Source: Agrobacterium vaccinii (GTDB lineage Bacteria; Pseudomonadota; Alphaproteobacteria; Rhizobiales; Rhizobiaceae). Taken from it: DNA of 64,000 bases. The stretch is from positions 785,501 to 849,500 of the forward strand of contig NZ_CP054151.1 in NCBI RefSeq assembly GCF_021310995.1. Direction: 5' to 3'. Under the pieces are notes generated by a model. That model did not search any database. It saw nothing but the letters and a program-made list of their open reading frames with translations, and was not told the origin of the DNA. Below are positions 9,125 through 18,067 of this stretch, piece by piece (the first letter of the stretch is position 1; each line of letters opens with the position of its first letter). The position numbers and the translations under genes were made by a program.

Positions 9125-10252
9125 TTACAAATTGCGCGCTATCACCATGCGCTGCACATCGCTCGTTCCTTCATAAATCTGGCAGATGCGGACATCCCGA
9201 TAAATCCGCTCCACCGGATAATCGGCCATATAACCGTAGCCACCGTGTATCTGGATCGCGTCAGAGCAGACCCGCTCGGCCATTTCGGACGCGAAGAGCT
9301 TGGCCATCGATGCCTCGGTGAGGCACGGCTCTCCCGCTTCCTTTAGCGCCGCCGCATGCAGAACAAGCTGGCGCGCCGCCCCGATCTGGGTGGCCATATC
9401 GGCCAGCCGAAAGGCGACGGCCTGATGCTCACCGATTGGCTTTCCAAAAGCCGTGCGCTCGCTTGCATAGGTCTTCGCCGCATCGAACGCCGCCCTCGCC
9501 ATGCCGACGGCCTGTGCGGCAATACCGATCCGGCCTCCTTCCAGATTGGCGAGTGCGATGCGATAACCCTCGCCCTCCTGCCCGAGCCTGAGATCGGCCG
9601 AGAGACGCATATCCGTGAACGCAATCTGGCAGGTGTCGGAGGAATGAAGGCCGAGCTTCTCCTCCACCCGGATGACATCGTAACCCGGCGTATCCGTGGG
9701 CACGATGAAGGCTGTGATGCCCTTCTTGCCAGCATCGGGGTCCGTTACCGCAAAGACGATGATGACATTGCCGTTCTTGCCGGAGGTGATGAATTGCTTG
9801 GTGCCGTCTATGATGTAGCTGTCGCCATCACGCCGCGCGTGGGTTTTGAGATTGGAGGCATCTGAACCGGCCTGCGGTTCGGTCAGCGCAAACCCGCCGA
9901 TCCACTCGCCGCTGCTGAGTTTCGGCAGAAAGCGTTGCTTCTGCTCTTCAGTCCCGAATGTCAGGATCGGGACACAGCCGACGGAATTATGAACGCTCAT
10001 GATGGTTGAACAGGCACCATCGCCAGCCGCGATTTCCTCGATCGCCAACGCATAGGCCACAGCGCCGGTATCGGAACCGCTATAGTCCTCGGGAACCAGC
10101 ATGCCGAGAAAGCCGAGTTCGCCCATGGCGCTCAATTCTTCACGGGGAAAGCGGCTGCCTCGATCACGTTGCGCGGCACCAGGCAGCAGCTGCTCCTGCG
10201 CAAAAGCGCGCGCCATGTCCCTGATCTGCGTCTGCAAATCGCTCAGCAGCAT
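9125..10252 (-). CDS. Acyl-CoA dehydrogenase, probably short/branched-chain
   Basis: A 375-residue acyl-CoA dehydrogenase of standard length. It shows [33 protein letters not shown] and the C-terminal [17 protein letters not shown], where Glu361 is at the usual catalytic-base position. It removes two hydrogens from acyl-CoA and passes electrons to electron-transfer flavoprotein; etfBA lies at 30.9-32.6 kb. Its place at the head of the bkd-mmsB run suggests isobutyryl-CoA or 2-methylbutyryl-CoA as substrate, but sequence alone does not decide. ATG 10252 has a strong GGAGGTG site. Upstream lies a large inverted repeat that may matter for expression. Confidence 0.9.
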   Translation of the reverse strand: MLLSDLQTQIRDMARAFAQEQLLPGAAQRDRGSRFPREELSAMGELGFLGMLVPEDYSGSDTGAVAYALAIEEIAAGDGACSTIMSVHNSVGCVPILTFGTEEQKQRFLPKLSSGEWIGGFALTEPQAGSDASNLKTHARRDGDSYIIDGTKQFITSGKNGNVIIVFAVTDPDAGKKGITAFIVPTDTPGYDVIRVEEKLGLHSSDTCQIAFTDMRLSADLRLGQEGEGYRIALANLEGGRIGIAAQAVGMARAAFDAAKTYASERTAFGKPIGEHQAVAFRLADMATQIGAARQLVLHAAALKEAGEPCLTEASMAKLFASEMAERVCSDAIQIHGGYGYMADYPVERIYRDVRICQIYEGTSDVQRMVIARNL

Positions 10253-10336
10253 CTCACCTCCAGACGGAAAGCGAAAATGCCGATATCAATGTTTGGTCCG
10301 TCACATGCAGTCACTTTCCACCTCCCTGGAAAGATC

Positions 10337-10388
10337 CCTGTTCTCCAGGCCCCCATCCTCCTCCAAGGGTGAGGACCTGGAGAACAGG
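10337..10388. promoter_or_regulatory. Perfect 13-bp inverted repeat upstream of the acyl-CoA dehydrogenase operon
   Basis: Arms CCTGTTCTCCAGG (10337-10349) and its exact reverse complement (10376-10388) flank a 26-base spacer that can form a further short stem. It lies 84 bp before the acyl-CoA dehydrogenase ATG and 90 bp after the stcD stop, on the strand shared by both. There is no T-run, so an operator or an RNA structure is as likely as a terminator for stcD. Confidence 0.5.
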
Positions 10389-10478
10389 CTATCACCGCAC
10401 GCCGAATTAACAAGACGGAATGAACGCACCGGTGGTAAAGTAATGTTGTGTGCTCGAAGCGTTATCAGTGCTCTGCCG

Positions 10479-12515
10479 TCAAATATCCTTGGTCAGCCGC
10501 AGGGCGTCATAGATCGCCGCATGCGTGTTGCGGGCGGCGACCGCATCACCGATCCTGAACAATTGATAGGTTCCAGCAGGGTTTGTCTCGACAACTTGCG
10601 GCTGCCCCGACAGCAACTGATCGTAGTCGATCTCCCCGAGATTTTTAGACTGCGGCTTCAACTCGAAATAGAGATCATCCAGCGGAATGGTGCCGTGATT
10701 GACGACGATCTGGTCCACCATACGCTGTTTAGCGACGCCGCCATAATCGCTGCCGACATGGGCGATGATCTGATTGCCGCTCTTCTCCGCGGCCTGAAGA
10801 CGGTAGGTGACCGTGAAGGTCACGTCCAGTTTCTGCAATGAGCGCATATAGGGAACGAGGTTCATGGCCATGACCTCCGGGGCAAACGAGCGGTCCGGCG
10901 TCATGATCTCGACCTTCGCACCGCTTCGGGCTATGAACTCCGCAGCCTGCAAGGCGGCGTGATCACCGGCATCATCGAAAATCAACACGTTGGTACCCGG
11001 CTTCACATCGCCCGATATGATGTCCCAGGACGACACGACCAGATCGTTGCCCTTGGACAGAACTTCCGTGTGCGGCAAACCGCCGGTTGCGATGATCACC
11101 ACATCCGGTTCCTGCGCACCAATCATCTGAGCATCCGCCCAGCTGTCGAAATGGAAGGTGACGCCGAGTTTCTCGCACTGGCTCATGCGCCACTCGATGA
11201 TGCTGATCATTTCACGTCGGCGCTCGGTTTGCGCAGTCAGGCGGATTTGCCCACCGGGTTTGTTCGCCGCCTCGAAAACCACGACGTCGTGGCCCCGCTC
11301 GCCAGCAACCCTCGCCGCCTCAAGACCCGCTGGGCCGGCACCGACGATCACCACCTTCTTGCGGATGTCCGCTTTGGGGATGGCATGCGGCATGGTTTCC
11401 TCACGACCGGTAGCGGCGTTGTGGATACAGAAGGCCATTCCCCCTTGATAGATGCGGTCGAGACAGTAATTGGCCCCGACGCAGGGGCGGATATCATCTT
11501 CCCGCTTTTCAGTAATCTTGCGAACAATATGCGGGTCCGTCATGTGGGCACGTGTCATCCCCACCATATCGACCTTCCCTGTTGCGATGGCGTGTCGCGC
11601 TGTTGCGACGTCGGGAATTTTTGCCGCATGGAATACCGGAAACTGGGTTGCAGCGCGGATTTCTCCGGCAAAATCCAAATGCGGAGAGTTGGCCATGCCT
11701 TGAATGGGAATGACATCTGTTAGTCCCGGGTCCGTATCGATATGACCACGAATGACGTTCAAATAATCGATCAGGCCGCTGTCGCGAAGGCGGCGGGATA
11801 TTTCGATGCCATCGGCTTTGCCCGTTCCCCCATCCAGACATTCATCGGCGGTGTAACGCACGCCGAGAATGAAATCATTGCCGACCCGTTCGCGCATCGC
11901 TTTGAACACATCAAAACAGAAGCGCATGCGATTATCGAGAGAGCCGCCATAGGGGCCATCCAGCTCATTCGTCAGGGGCGACGTGAACTGGTCGATCAGG
12001 TGGCCGTAAGCCTCCAGCTCTACTCCGTCCATGCCACCCTCTTTCATCCGTTCGGCAGCGTCGGCGAAATCCTTGATGACACGCTCTATGTCCCAATCTT
12101 CCATTTTCTTAGGAAAGGCCCGATGCGCGGCTTCCCTTTGATGCGAAGGCGCGATGACTGGTAGCCAGTCGCCCTTGTCCCAGCGGGTGCGCCGACCCAA
12201 ATGGGTCAGCTGGATCATGATCGCGGCACCCTCTTCATGCACGGCATCGGTCATTTGCCGGACCCAGGGAATGATCTCGTCTTTATAGGCGAGTAGATTG
12301 TTGAAGACAGGCGGGCTGTCGCGGGACACAGCCGCCGATCCCGCCGTCATGGTCAACGCGACCCCACCTCTCGCTCGCTCGACCGTATAGGCGCGATAGC
12401 GTTCCTTCGGCATACCATCTTCGGGATAAGCGGGCTCATGCGAGGTCACCATGATCCGGTTGCGAAGTGTCAGATGCTTGAGCTTGTAAGGCTGAAGAAG
12501 GGGATCGTTCGACAT
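10479..12515 (-). CDS. stcD: N-methylproline demethylase, StcD-type flavin oxidoreductase
   Basis: A 678-residue protein, as far as I recall the length of Sinorhizobium StcD. Residues 1-370 are an old-yellow-enzyme-type TIM barrel. A short Cys cluster follows, with Cys345, Cys351 and Cys363; the usual second Cys of the 4Fe-4S site is Ala348, as I recall from the StcD/DgcA subgroup. From about 388 an FAD/NAD-binding half starts with the nucleotide motif VIVGAGPAGLEAA. The enzyme is thought to remove the methyl group of N-methylproline in proline-betaine (stachydrine) breakdown. The start MSNDPLLQPYKL at 12515 is preferred over codons upstream. A divergent TetR gene, a ProC-like gene and a betaine importer support the role. 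2,4-dienoyl-CoA reductase is a less likely alternative. Confidence 0.85.
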   Translation of the reverse strand: MSNDPLLQPYKLKHLTLRNRIMVTSHEPAYPEDGMPKERYRAYTVERARGGVALTMTAGSAAVSRDSPPVFNNLLAYKDEIIPWVRQMTDAVHEEGAAIMIQLTHLGRRTRWDKGDWLPVIAPSHQREAAHRAFPKKMEDWDIERVIKDFADAAERMKEGGMDGVELEAYGHLIDQFTSPLTNELDGPYGGSLDNRMRFCFDVFKAMRERVGNDFILGVRYTADECLDGGTGKADGIEISRRLRDSGLIDYLNVIRGHIDTDPGLTDVIPIQGMANSPHLDFAGEIRAATQFPVFHAAKIPDVATARHAIATGKVDMVGMTRAHMTDPHIVRKITEKREDDIRPCVGANYCLDRIYQGGMAFCIHNAATGREETMPHAIPKADIRKKVVIVGAGPAGLEAARVAGERGHDVVVFEAANKPGGQIRLTAQTERRREMISIIEWRMSQCEKLGVTFHFDSWADAQMIGAQEPDVVIIATGGLPHTEVLSKGNDLVVSSWDIISGDVKPGTNVLIFDDAGDHAALQAAEFIARSGAKVEIMTPDRSFAPEVMAMNLVPYMRSLQKLDVTFTVTYRLQAAEKSGNQIIAHVGSDYGGVAKQRMVDQIVVNHGTIPLDDLYFELKPQSKNLGEIDYDQLLSGQPQVVETNPAGTYQLFRIGDAVAARNTHAAIYDALRLTKDI

Positions 12516-12557
12516 GCGACTGGCTCCGATTGAACGCTGCACATCGAGACGCTATCG

Positions 12558-12621
12558 ATAAATGTACATAGGTGTCAATTAATAAAACATCGCAGAACTT
12601 GCAATGGACATAAATGTACAT
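12558..12621. promoter_or_regulatory. Twin operator-like sites between stcD and the TetR gene
   Basis: The 12-mer ATAAATGTACAT occurs twice, at 12558-12569 and 12610-12621, 52 bp apart (about five helical turns). The second copy sits in a perfect palindrome, AAATGTACATTT (12612-12623). The spacer holds the divergent promoters of stcD and the TetR gene, so these are the likely binding sites of that regulator. Confidence 0.6.
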
Positions 12622-12661
12622 TTTGCTTGATGTGTGGGCAAAACTTCGTTAGCAATTTATT

Positions 12662-13291
12662 ATGGAACAGGCAGTCATCGACAGTGGTTGGCGTGGATCT
12701 CAAGATGGCTGGCTTGAAGCGGCCTACGACGCCCTACTGGAGTCGGGCGTCGATTCCGTCAAAATTCTCCCGCTTGCTAAGAAGCTCGGCCTCTCGCGCA
12801 CCAGCTTCTACTGGTTCTTCAAGGACCGCGAGGAATTGCTGGAACTCCTGATCTCACGTTGGAGAGAGAAGAACACCGGCAACCTCGTAAAGCAGTCCGA
12901 GGCCTACGCAGAGTCCCTGGCAGAGGCCATGCTGAACGTCTTCGACTGCTGGCTGAATAAGGAGCTCTTCGATTCCCAGTTCGAGTTTGCGGTTCGAAGC
13001 TGGGCCTTGCAGTCCCCTGACATTCAGACTGAAGTCCATCAGGCGGATAAGGCCAGAATGGAGGCCCTGACCCGGATGTTCATCCGCTTCGGGTTTGACG
13101 AAACGGCTGCGGATGTGCGCGCCAGAACCACTTACCTCGTGCAGATTGGTTATATTTCGATGCAATCCACCGAGGATGCCGCGTTGCGCATGAAGCGAAT
13201 TCCTGAATATATTGCCATTTACACTGGCCAATTCCCTCAACAGAGAGAACTCGACCGCTTCCATGCGCGGCACGACTTCAGGGAGGGGTAG
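12662..13291 (+). CDS. TetR-family regulator of the proline-betaine genes
   Basis: A 209-residue TetR-type repressor. The N-terminal helix-turn-helix is at about residues 17-60 (LPLAKKLGLSRTSFYWFFKD is the recognition part) and is followed by a helical ligand-binding domain. It is transcribed away from stcD, and two identical palindromic sites lie in the shared spacer. Its own gene is followed after 5 bp by the ProC-like gene and then the betaine importer. It therefore probably controls both arms and responds to a betaine or N-methylproline. The ATG at 12662 has no clear ribosome site. The ligand is inferred from context. Confidence 0.85.
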   Translation: MEQAVIDSGWRGSQDGWLEAAYDALLESGVDSVKILPLAKKLGLSRTSFYWFFKDREELLELLISRWREKNTGNLVKQSEAYAESLAEAMLNVFDCWLNKELFDSQFEFAVRSWALQSPDIQTEVHQADKARMEALTRMFIRFGFDETAADVRARTTYLVQIGYISMQSTEDAALRMKRIPEYIAIYTGQFPQQRELDRFHARHDFREG

Positions 13292-13296
13292 GAAAG

Positions 13297-14106
13297 GTGG
13301 AAGCGGACCAAGGCTTAAGGATTGGCGTGATAGGCGGCGCGGGCTGGCTAGGCAGCGCCATCGTCGATGCCGCGCTGCAAGCAGGCATCGTCAAGCCGGA
13401 ACACCTCTCGCTTTCCTTCCGCAGTCACCGACCAGACCGGCTTTCGAGCGCCTACTGGACAAACGACAATCAGTCCGTCGCAGACCGCTCCGACGTTGTT
13501 CTCCTTTGCGTGCGACCTGCCGACTGGCCCACGATCAAGGTCGATCTCAAAGGCAAGCTCCTCATTTCCGTGATGGCCGGGATCACGTCAGATGCCCTGA
13601 GTGAACGCCACGAGACAGATCGCGTCGTTCGCGCATTGCCGAATGCCGCTGCCGAAGTCTGCCGGTCCTATACGCCCTGGATCGCCTCAAGCGCGGTGAA
13701 TAACGAAGACCGTTCGGTCGTCAGGGCATTATTCGCCGCCTGCGGTGTACAGGATGAGGTTTTCGAGGAAAGCTATATCGATTATTTCACCGGCCTTTCC
13801 GGTTCCGGCCCGGCATTTCCTGCACTTCTTGCCAGCGCCATGATGCAAGACGCCATCTCGCAGGGCATTCCAGCGGACATCGCTCAACGGGCCGTCAATA
13901 CCGTGTTGATCGGCGCTGGACGTCTGCTGGAGAAACGCGATGTGTCGCCATCAGAGACGACACAGACGTTTCTTGAATATCGCGGCACCACCGCCGCCGC
14001 GATAACTGTTATGCGCGATGGTGGCTTCGATGCTGCGATTGCCAACGGATTGACCGCGGCATCAAAAGCTGCGGCAAAACTGGGAGATACGCTTCAGAAT
14101 CCTTGA
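13297..14106 (+). CDS. Pyrroline-5-carboxylate reductase family protein
   Basis: A 269-residue ProC-like protein. It has an N-terminal dinucleotide motif (VIGGAGWLG, 11-19) and the conserved C-terminal block GLSGSGPAF (166-174). The family reduces pyrroline-5-carboxylate to proline with NAD(P)H; here the enzyme may handle an imine formed during demethylation of proline betaine, or may run in the oxidative direction. The start is GTG 13297 with GGAGGGG upstream, 5 bp after the TetR stop. It is not necessarily the housekeeping ProC, since it sits in a catabolic operon. The family is clear; the in vivo substrate is uncertain. Confidence 0.85.
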   Translation: MEADQGLRIGVIGGAGWLGSAIVDAALQAGIVKPEHLSLSFRSHRPDRLSSAYWTNDNQSVADRSDVVLLCVRPADWPTIKVDLKGKLLISVMAGITSDALSERHETDRVVRALPNAAAEVCRSYTPWIASSAVNNEDRSVVRALFAACGVQDEVFEESYIDYFTGLSGSGPAFPALLASAMMQDAISQGIPADIAQRAVNTVLIGAGRLLEKRDVSPSETTQTFLEYRGTTAAAITVMRDGGFDAAIANGLTAASKAAAKLGDTLQNP

Positions 14107-14165
14107 GTGGGCATACGCGGCAACCCGCTTTTGACGTCTAGCCGCTAAAAAAAGGGAACAGCGAA

Positions 14166-15164
14166 ATGAATAAGCTATTGGCTTCGACCTGCATATTAAT
14201 GGGATTGTTCGCCGGCGCCTCCTCGGCAGCCGCCGACTGCGGCACCGTCACCATTGCGAGCATGAATTGGCAAAGCGCCGAAGTCATCTCCAATCTGGAC
14301 AAGTTGATTCTGAACGAAGGCTATGGCTGTCAGGCCGAAATCACCGTCGGCGACACGGTGCCAACCATCACCTCTATGTCTGAAAAGGGTCAGCCCGATA
14401 TTGCACCCGAAGCCTGGGTCGATCTTCTGCCCGATGTCGTCGCGACCGGAACGAAGGAAGGCCGCATCATAAAGGTTGGATCACCCCTGCCCGATGGCGG
14501 AAATCAGGGCTGGTGGATTCCGAAATATGTGGCCGACGCACACCCCGACATCAAGACGATACCCGACCTTCTCAAGCACCCCGAACTTTTCCCCTCCACC
14601 GACGATCCGAGCAAAGGCGCAATCCTGAACGGCCCGCAAGGTTGGGGTGGAACGGTCGTGACGACACAGCTGTTCAAAGCCTATGGTGGTGAGAAGGCGA
14701 ACTTCACGCTGACCGACACAGGCTCTGCCGCTGGCCTCGACGGCGCAATCGCAAAGGCCTACGAGCAAAAAGCAAACTTCGTAACCTATTACTGGGCGCC
14801 GACGGCGCTGCTCGGAAAATATCCGATGGTAAAACTCGAAGCTGGCGTTCCAAACGATGCAGCCGAATGGAAGCGCTGCAACACCGTTGCCGATTGCCCA
14901 GATCCGAAGCCGAACGCCTGGCCGGTGGACACCATCGTCACTCTCGTCGCCAAGCCGTTTTCTGAAAAGGCCGGACCTGACGTCATGTCCTATCTGGAAA
15001 AACGCTCGTGGAGCAACGAGGTCATCGGCAAGCTGATGGCCTGGATGACAGACAATCAGGCAAGCGGTGAGGACGGCGCCAAGCACTTCCTCAAGGAAAA
15101 CCCGGATATCTGGACAAAGTGGGTTTCTGCCGACGCAGCAACCAAGGTCAAGGCTTCGCTCTGA
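14166..15164 (+). CDS. Glycine/proline betaine ABC transporter substrate-binding protein
   Basis: A 332-residue periplasmic OpuAC/ProX-type binding protein. An N-terminal signal peptide (about 1-23, ending ASSAAA) precedes the mature part. Trp-rich segments such as IASMNWQSAEVI, PEAWVDLL, NQGWWIPKY and YYWAPTALL match the aromatic box that holds quaternary ammonium groups. It would deliver betaines to the permease and ATPase encoded next. With stcD and a ProC-like gene close by, proline betaine is the likeliest ligand, though choline or glycine betaine cannot be excluded. The gap to the permease holds two hairpins. Confidence 0.9.
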   Translation: MNKLLASTCILMGLFAGASSAAADCGTVTIASMNWQSAEVISNLDKLILNEGYGCQAEITVGDTVPTITSMSEKGQPDIAPEAWVDLLPDVVATGTKEGRIIKVGSPLPDGGNQGWWIPKYVADAHPDIKTIPDLLKHPELFPSTDDPSKGAILNGPQGWGGTVVTTQLFKAYGGEKANFTLTDTGSAAGLDGAIAKAYEQKANFVTYYWAPTALLGKYPMVKLEAGVPNDAAEWKRCNTVADCPDPKPNAWPVDTIVTLVAKPFSEKAGPDVMSYLEKRSWSNEVIGKLMAWMTDNQASGEDGAKHFLKENPDIWTKWVSADAATKVKASL

Positions 15165-15176
15165 CACCAACCACCG

Positions 15177-15244
15177 GCCTGACACGTGGTCAGGCACAAT
15201 GCGAAGGCGGCATGCGGCTGGAAGCTCCACCGCATGCCGTCGCC
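15177..15244 (+). promoter_or_regulatory. Two intercistronic hairpins after the binding-protein gene
   Basis: Hairpin one has arms GCCTGAC/GTCAGGC (15177-15183 and 15189-15195). Hairpin two has arms GGCATGCGG/CCGCATGCC (15209-15217 and 15230-15238), extended by imperfect pairs. Such structures between binding-protein and permease genes often protect the upstream message from 3' decay, giving excess binding protein. They have no T-tail, so full termination is unlikely. Confidence 0.5.
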
Positions 15245-15340
15245 AAACGATATTGCGCCAGCATCGACCAGAGCATGTCGCGACGGGCTATCGACGGCCC
15301 GAAGACCTCTGCGAGACGACAGCGCCGTAGGGGATGACGC

Positions 15341-16228
15341 ATGGACTGGTTTTACTCGTTTCCACACATGAACGACGATACGCTTCGCAATCTCAAGAAG
15401 ATGATCGACGACGGCTTTCGAGGCTTCACGCGTGCCTGGGGCGGCACGATCGAAGGATTCTTCTCGCCATTGCAACAGTTTCTGCTGGCCGCAGAACGCT
15501 TCACGACGCAAACACCCTGGCCGATCATCATCCTGATCATCCTCGCCATTGCGTGGTTTGCCAGCCGCAGCCTGAAGATCGTCGTCGGCTGTCTGCTGAC
15601 ACTGCTTGCCATCGGCTATTTCGACATGTGGATGGACACGATGCGCACGATCTCGATGATCTTCGTGTGCACCGTTTTGTCCATCGCCATCGGGCTGCCC
15701 ATCGGCATCGCCATGTCCTACTCGAACCGTTTCCAGCGCATCATCAACCCGGTCCTCGACGTCATGCAAACGATGCCGAGTTTCGTCTACCTCATTCCCG
15801 TCGTGATGCTGCTGGGCATCGGTCGCGTGCCGGGACTGATCGCCGTCGTCATCTACGCCATTCCACCGATGATCCGCCTGACCAATCTGGGCATCCGGCT
15901 GGTGGACCGCGATGTGCTGGAGGCAGCAGATGCCTTCGGCTCCTCCAATTGGCAAAAGCTGTTCAAGGTGCAATTGCCTCTGGCGCTGCCAACGATCATG
16001 GCAGGAATCAACCAGACGATCATGATGGCACTTGCCATGGTGGTCATCGCCTCCATGATCGGGGTGCAAGGGCTGGGGCAACCGGTGCTGAAAGCCATCG
16101 CCAACCAGTATTTCACGCTGGGAATTTTCAATGGCATGGCCATCGTCGGCATTGCCATCATCTTCGACCGCATCAGCCAGGCCTACGGCAAGCGGCTCCA
16201 GAAACATCAGGAGATTGCCCATGGCTGA
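15341..16228 (+). CDS. Betaine ABC transporter permease, ProW/OpuAB-type
   Basis: A 295-residue inner-membrane permease. An N-terminal amphipathic region of about 65 residues precedes several membrane helices (from about residue 63 on). The binding-protein-dependent transport domain spans about 100-275 and contains the coupling loop EAADAFGSSNWQKLFKVQLP. It forms the channel of the betaine importer with the ATPase encoded next. Its stop overlaps the ATPase start by 8 bp, so the pair is translationally coupled. The spacing to the binding-protein gene is 176 bp. Confidence 0.9.
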   Translation: MDWFYSFPHMNDDTLRNLKKMIDDGFRGFTRAWGGTIEGFFSPLQQFLLAAERFTTQTPWPIIILIILAIAWFASRSLKIVVGCLLTLLAIGYFDMWMDTMRTISMIFVCTVLSIAIGLPIGIAMSYSNRFQRIINPVLDVMQTMPSFVYLIPVVMLLGIGRVPGLIAVVIYAIPPMIRLTNLGIRLVDRDVLEAADAFGSSNWQKLFKVQLPLALPTIMAGINQTIMMALAMVVIASMIGVQGLGQPVLKAIANQYFTLGIFNGMAIVGIAIIFDRISQAYGKRLQKHQEIAHG

Positions 16229-17306
16229 TACCTTTGGCGGCATCAAAATCAGCAATCTCTACAAAATATTCGGCGTCAACCCGGACGCCTATGTCGACGC
16301 GGTCAAAGGCGGCCTGTCGAAGACTGAGCTGAACGAGCGACACGGGCACGTTCTGGGCCTGCGGGATATCAACATCGATATCCCCTCAGGCTGCATTCAA
16401 GTCATCATGGGCCTGTCCGGCTCAGGCAAGTCCACGCTGATCCGGCATATCAACCGGCTGATTGACCCCACAGCCGGTGAGGTGCTTGTGGACGGCGTCG
16501 ACGTCGTGAAAATGAACACGCAGGATTTGCGCACCTTCCGCCGCCACCAGACGGCAATGGTGTTCCAGAAATTTGCCCTGCTCCCGCATCGAAACGTGCT
16601 GGACAACACACTCTACGGCCTCGAGGTGCAGGGCATGGCGCGCGCGCAAAGCGTCGATATTGCGATGCGTTGGCTGGAGCGCGTCGGCCTCAAAGGTTTC
16701 GAAACGCGCTTTCCCAACCAGCTTTCCGGCGGCATGCAACAACGCGTGGGTCTGGCGCGGGCCCTGTCCAACGACGCCCCGGTTCTGCTGATGGACGAAG
16801 CCTATTCCGCACTCGATCCATTGATCCGCACCGATATGCAAAGCGTGCTTCTGGATATTCAAAAGGAAATCAAAAAGACGATCGTCTTCATTACCCACGA
16901 TCTCGATGAGGCGCTGCGGCTGGGAGATCAGATTGCTATCCTCAGAGACGGAGAAGTCATCCAGCAAGGTACCAGCCAGGACATCGTCCTGCGCCCGGCA
17001 GACGACTACATCGCCAATTTCGTCAAGGAGGTGAACCGAGGCCGTGTCATCAACGTCGAAGCGGTGATGTCTCCCATCAATTCCAACCTGCGTCCCGGCG
17101 GTCCAAAGATATTGGTCGGAACCAGTGTTGAAGGGGCGATGCGCATGCTGTCGCGAAGCGGAGAAGACGACGCAGCCGTCATTGATTTGAACGGTAATAT
17201 TGTGGGCACAGTGAGCTTCAGACAGCTTGCTAGGGCAATCGTCAACGACAACGAGATGGATGATGTGGCCAAGGAGGAGCCGGTGAAGGCATTCACCAGG
17301 TCGTAG
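16221..17306 (+). CDS. Betaine ABC transporter ATP-binding protein, ProV/OpuAA-type
   Basis: A 361-residue ATPase. Walker A is GLSGSGKST (64-72), the signature is LSGGMQQRVGLARAL (167-181) and Walker B is VLLMDEA (187-193). The long N-terminal lead (FGVNPDAYVDAV) and the C-terminal CBS-like region (about 295-345) are typical of ProV-type importers, where CBS domains can sense ionic strength. ATG 16221 overlaps the permease end. It is the last gene of the operon and is followed by a strong terminator at 17365. Confidence 0.92.
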   Translation: MADTFGGIKISNLYKIFGVNPDAYVDAVKGGLSKTELNERHGHVLGLRDINIDIPSGCIQVIMGLSGSGKSTLIRHINRLIDPTAGEVLVDGVDVVKMNTQDLRTFRRHQTAMVFQKFALLPHRNVLDNTLYGLEVQGMARAQSVDIAMRWLERVGLKGFETRFPNQLSGGMQQRVGLARALSNDAPVLLMDEAYSALDPLIRTDMQSVLLDIQKEIKKTIVFITHDLDEALRLGDQIAILRDGEVIQQGTSQDIVLRPADDYIANFVKEVNRGRVINVEAVMSPINSNLRPGGPKILVGTSVEGAMRMLSRSGEDDAAVIDLNGNIVGTVSFRQLARAIVNDNEMDDVAKEEPVKAFTRS

Positions 17307-17364
17307 ACATACCGCTAGAAGCTGTGCAGCACGCTTTCACTGTTTCAGCGTAAAATAGCACGCA

Positions 17365-17392
17365 CAAAAAAGCCCGCAGATGCGGGCTTTTT
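17365..17392. terminator. Bidirectional rho-independent terminator
   Basis: A short strong stem (AAAAAGCCCGC paired with GCGGGCTTTTT) lies between the convergent ATPase and DUF892 genes. The A-run and T-run on opposite sides let it work in both directions. Confidence 0.85.
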
Positions 17393-17410
17393 CGTCGTTA
17401 GAATGGGGCT

Positions 17411-17914
17411 TTACGAAGCTTTCTTCTTTGACGCCTTGGTGTTTGCTGAGCCTTCGCCGAGCTGTGTCAGCTTTGCGTCGGTCGCAATTTCTTCCTGAAG
17501 GGTTGCTTCCAGCAATTTCGCGGCTTCTGTGTGGCCAAGCTGCTCGGCCCAGCTTTTCAGCGTGCCGTAACGGGCAATTTCATAGTGTTCGACTGCTTGA
17601 GCAGACGAGATAAGACCAGCATCGAGGGCAGCGCTGCCCTTGTATTCTTCGATGATCTCTTCACCTTCAGCAAGGATGCCCTGAATGGCTTCGCAGGTCT
17701 TGCCGCGAGCAGGTTTACCCAACAATTCGAAAATCTGCTGAAGGCGTTCGATCTGTCCTTCCGTTTCTTCCTTATGCTGGAGGAAAGCAGCCTTGCCCTC
17801 TTCGGACTGGGCAGCGCGTGCCATCTTCGGCAGTGCCTTCAGCACTTGCTTTTCAGCAAAATAGATATCCTTGAGTGTATCAAGAAACAGATCGTCGAGT
17901 GTTTTATCAGCCAT
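17411..17914 (-). CDS. YciE/YciF-type ferritin-like protein (DUF892)
   Basis: A 167-residue protein with the DUF892 four-helix ferritin-like fold: start TLDDLFLDTLKDIYFAEKQ, then HKEETEGQIERLQQIFE, and a later EHYEIARYGTL helix with metal-type Glu/His residues. It ends in a Lys/Ala/Ser-rich tail. Such proteins are stress-induced in many bacteria; their exact chemistry is not settled. ATG 17914 has GAGGA upstream, and an EcfG-like promoter lies 36-60 bp before it. It faces away from ligD, whose upstream region also has an EcfG-like sequence, which suggests shared general stress control. Confidence 0.88.
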   Translation of the reverse strand: MADKTLDDLFLDTLKDIYFAEKQVLKALPKMARAAQSEEGKAAFLQHKEETEGQIERLQQIFELLGKPARGKTCEAIQGILAEGEEIIEEYKGSAALDAGLISSAQAVEHYEIARYGTLKSWAEQLGHTEAAKLLEATLQEEIATDAKLTQLGEGSANTKASKKKAS

Positions 17915-17949
17915 GGTGATGTCCTCAGTTGGTGGGTTGTACCTGCCGA

Positions 17950-17974
17950 ACCGGACAAGGTGCAGTAAGTTCCC
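17950..17974 (-). promoter_or_regulatory. EcfG-like promoter for the DUF892 gene
   Basis: Read on the minus strand, GGAAC (17974-17970) is followed after 16 bases by GGTT (17953-17950). This is close to the alphaproteobacterial general-stress consensus GGAAC-N16/17-CGTT. It lies 36 bp before the ATG. Confidence 0.5.
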
Positions 17975-18067
17975 GAGCGTTCTGCGTAACGTGGACGATT
18001 CTGCGTTCCATCGCAGCTTGCCGATCAATGCCTGAGCCACGGTCGCTCGTCTTGCCTCCAGCATGCG

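Noticed and set aside
15056..16255. A 399-codon minus-strand frame and a 332-codon plus-strand frame over the permease gene
   Set aside because: Both have extreme His/Asp/Arg composition typical of off-frame translation of a GC-rich membrane-protein gene.
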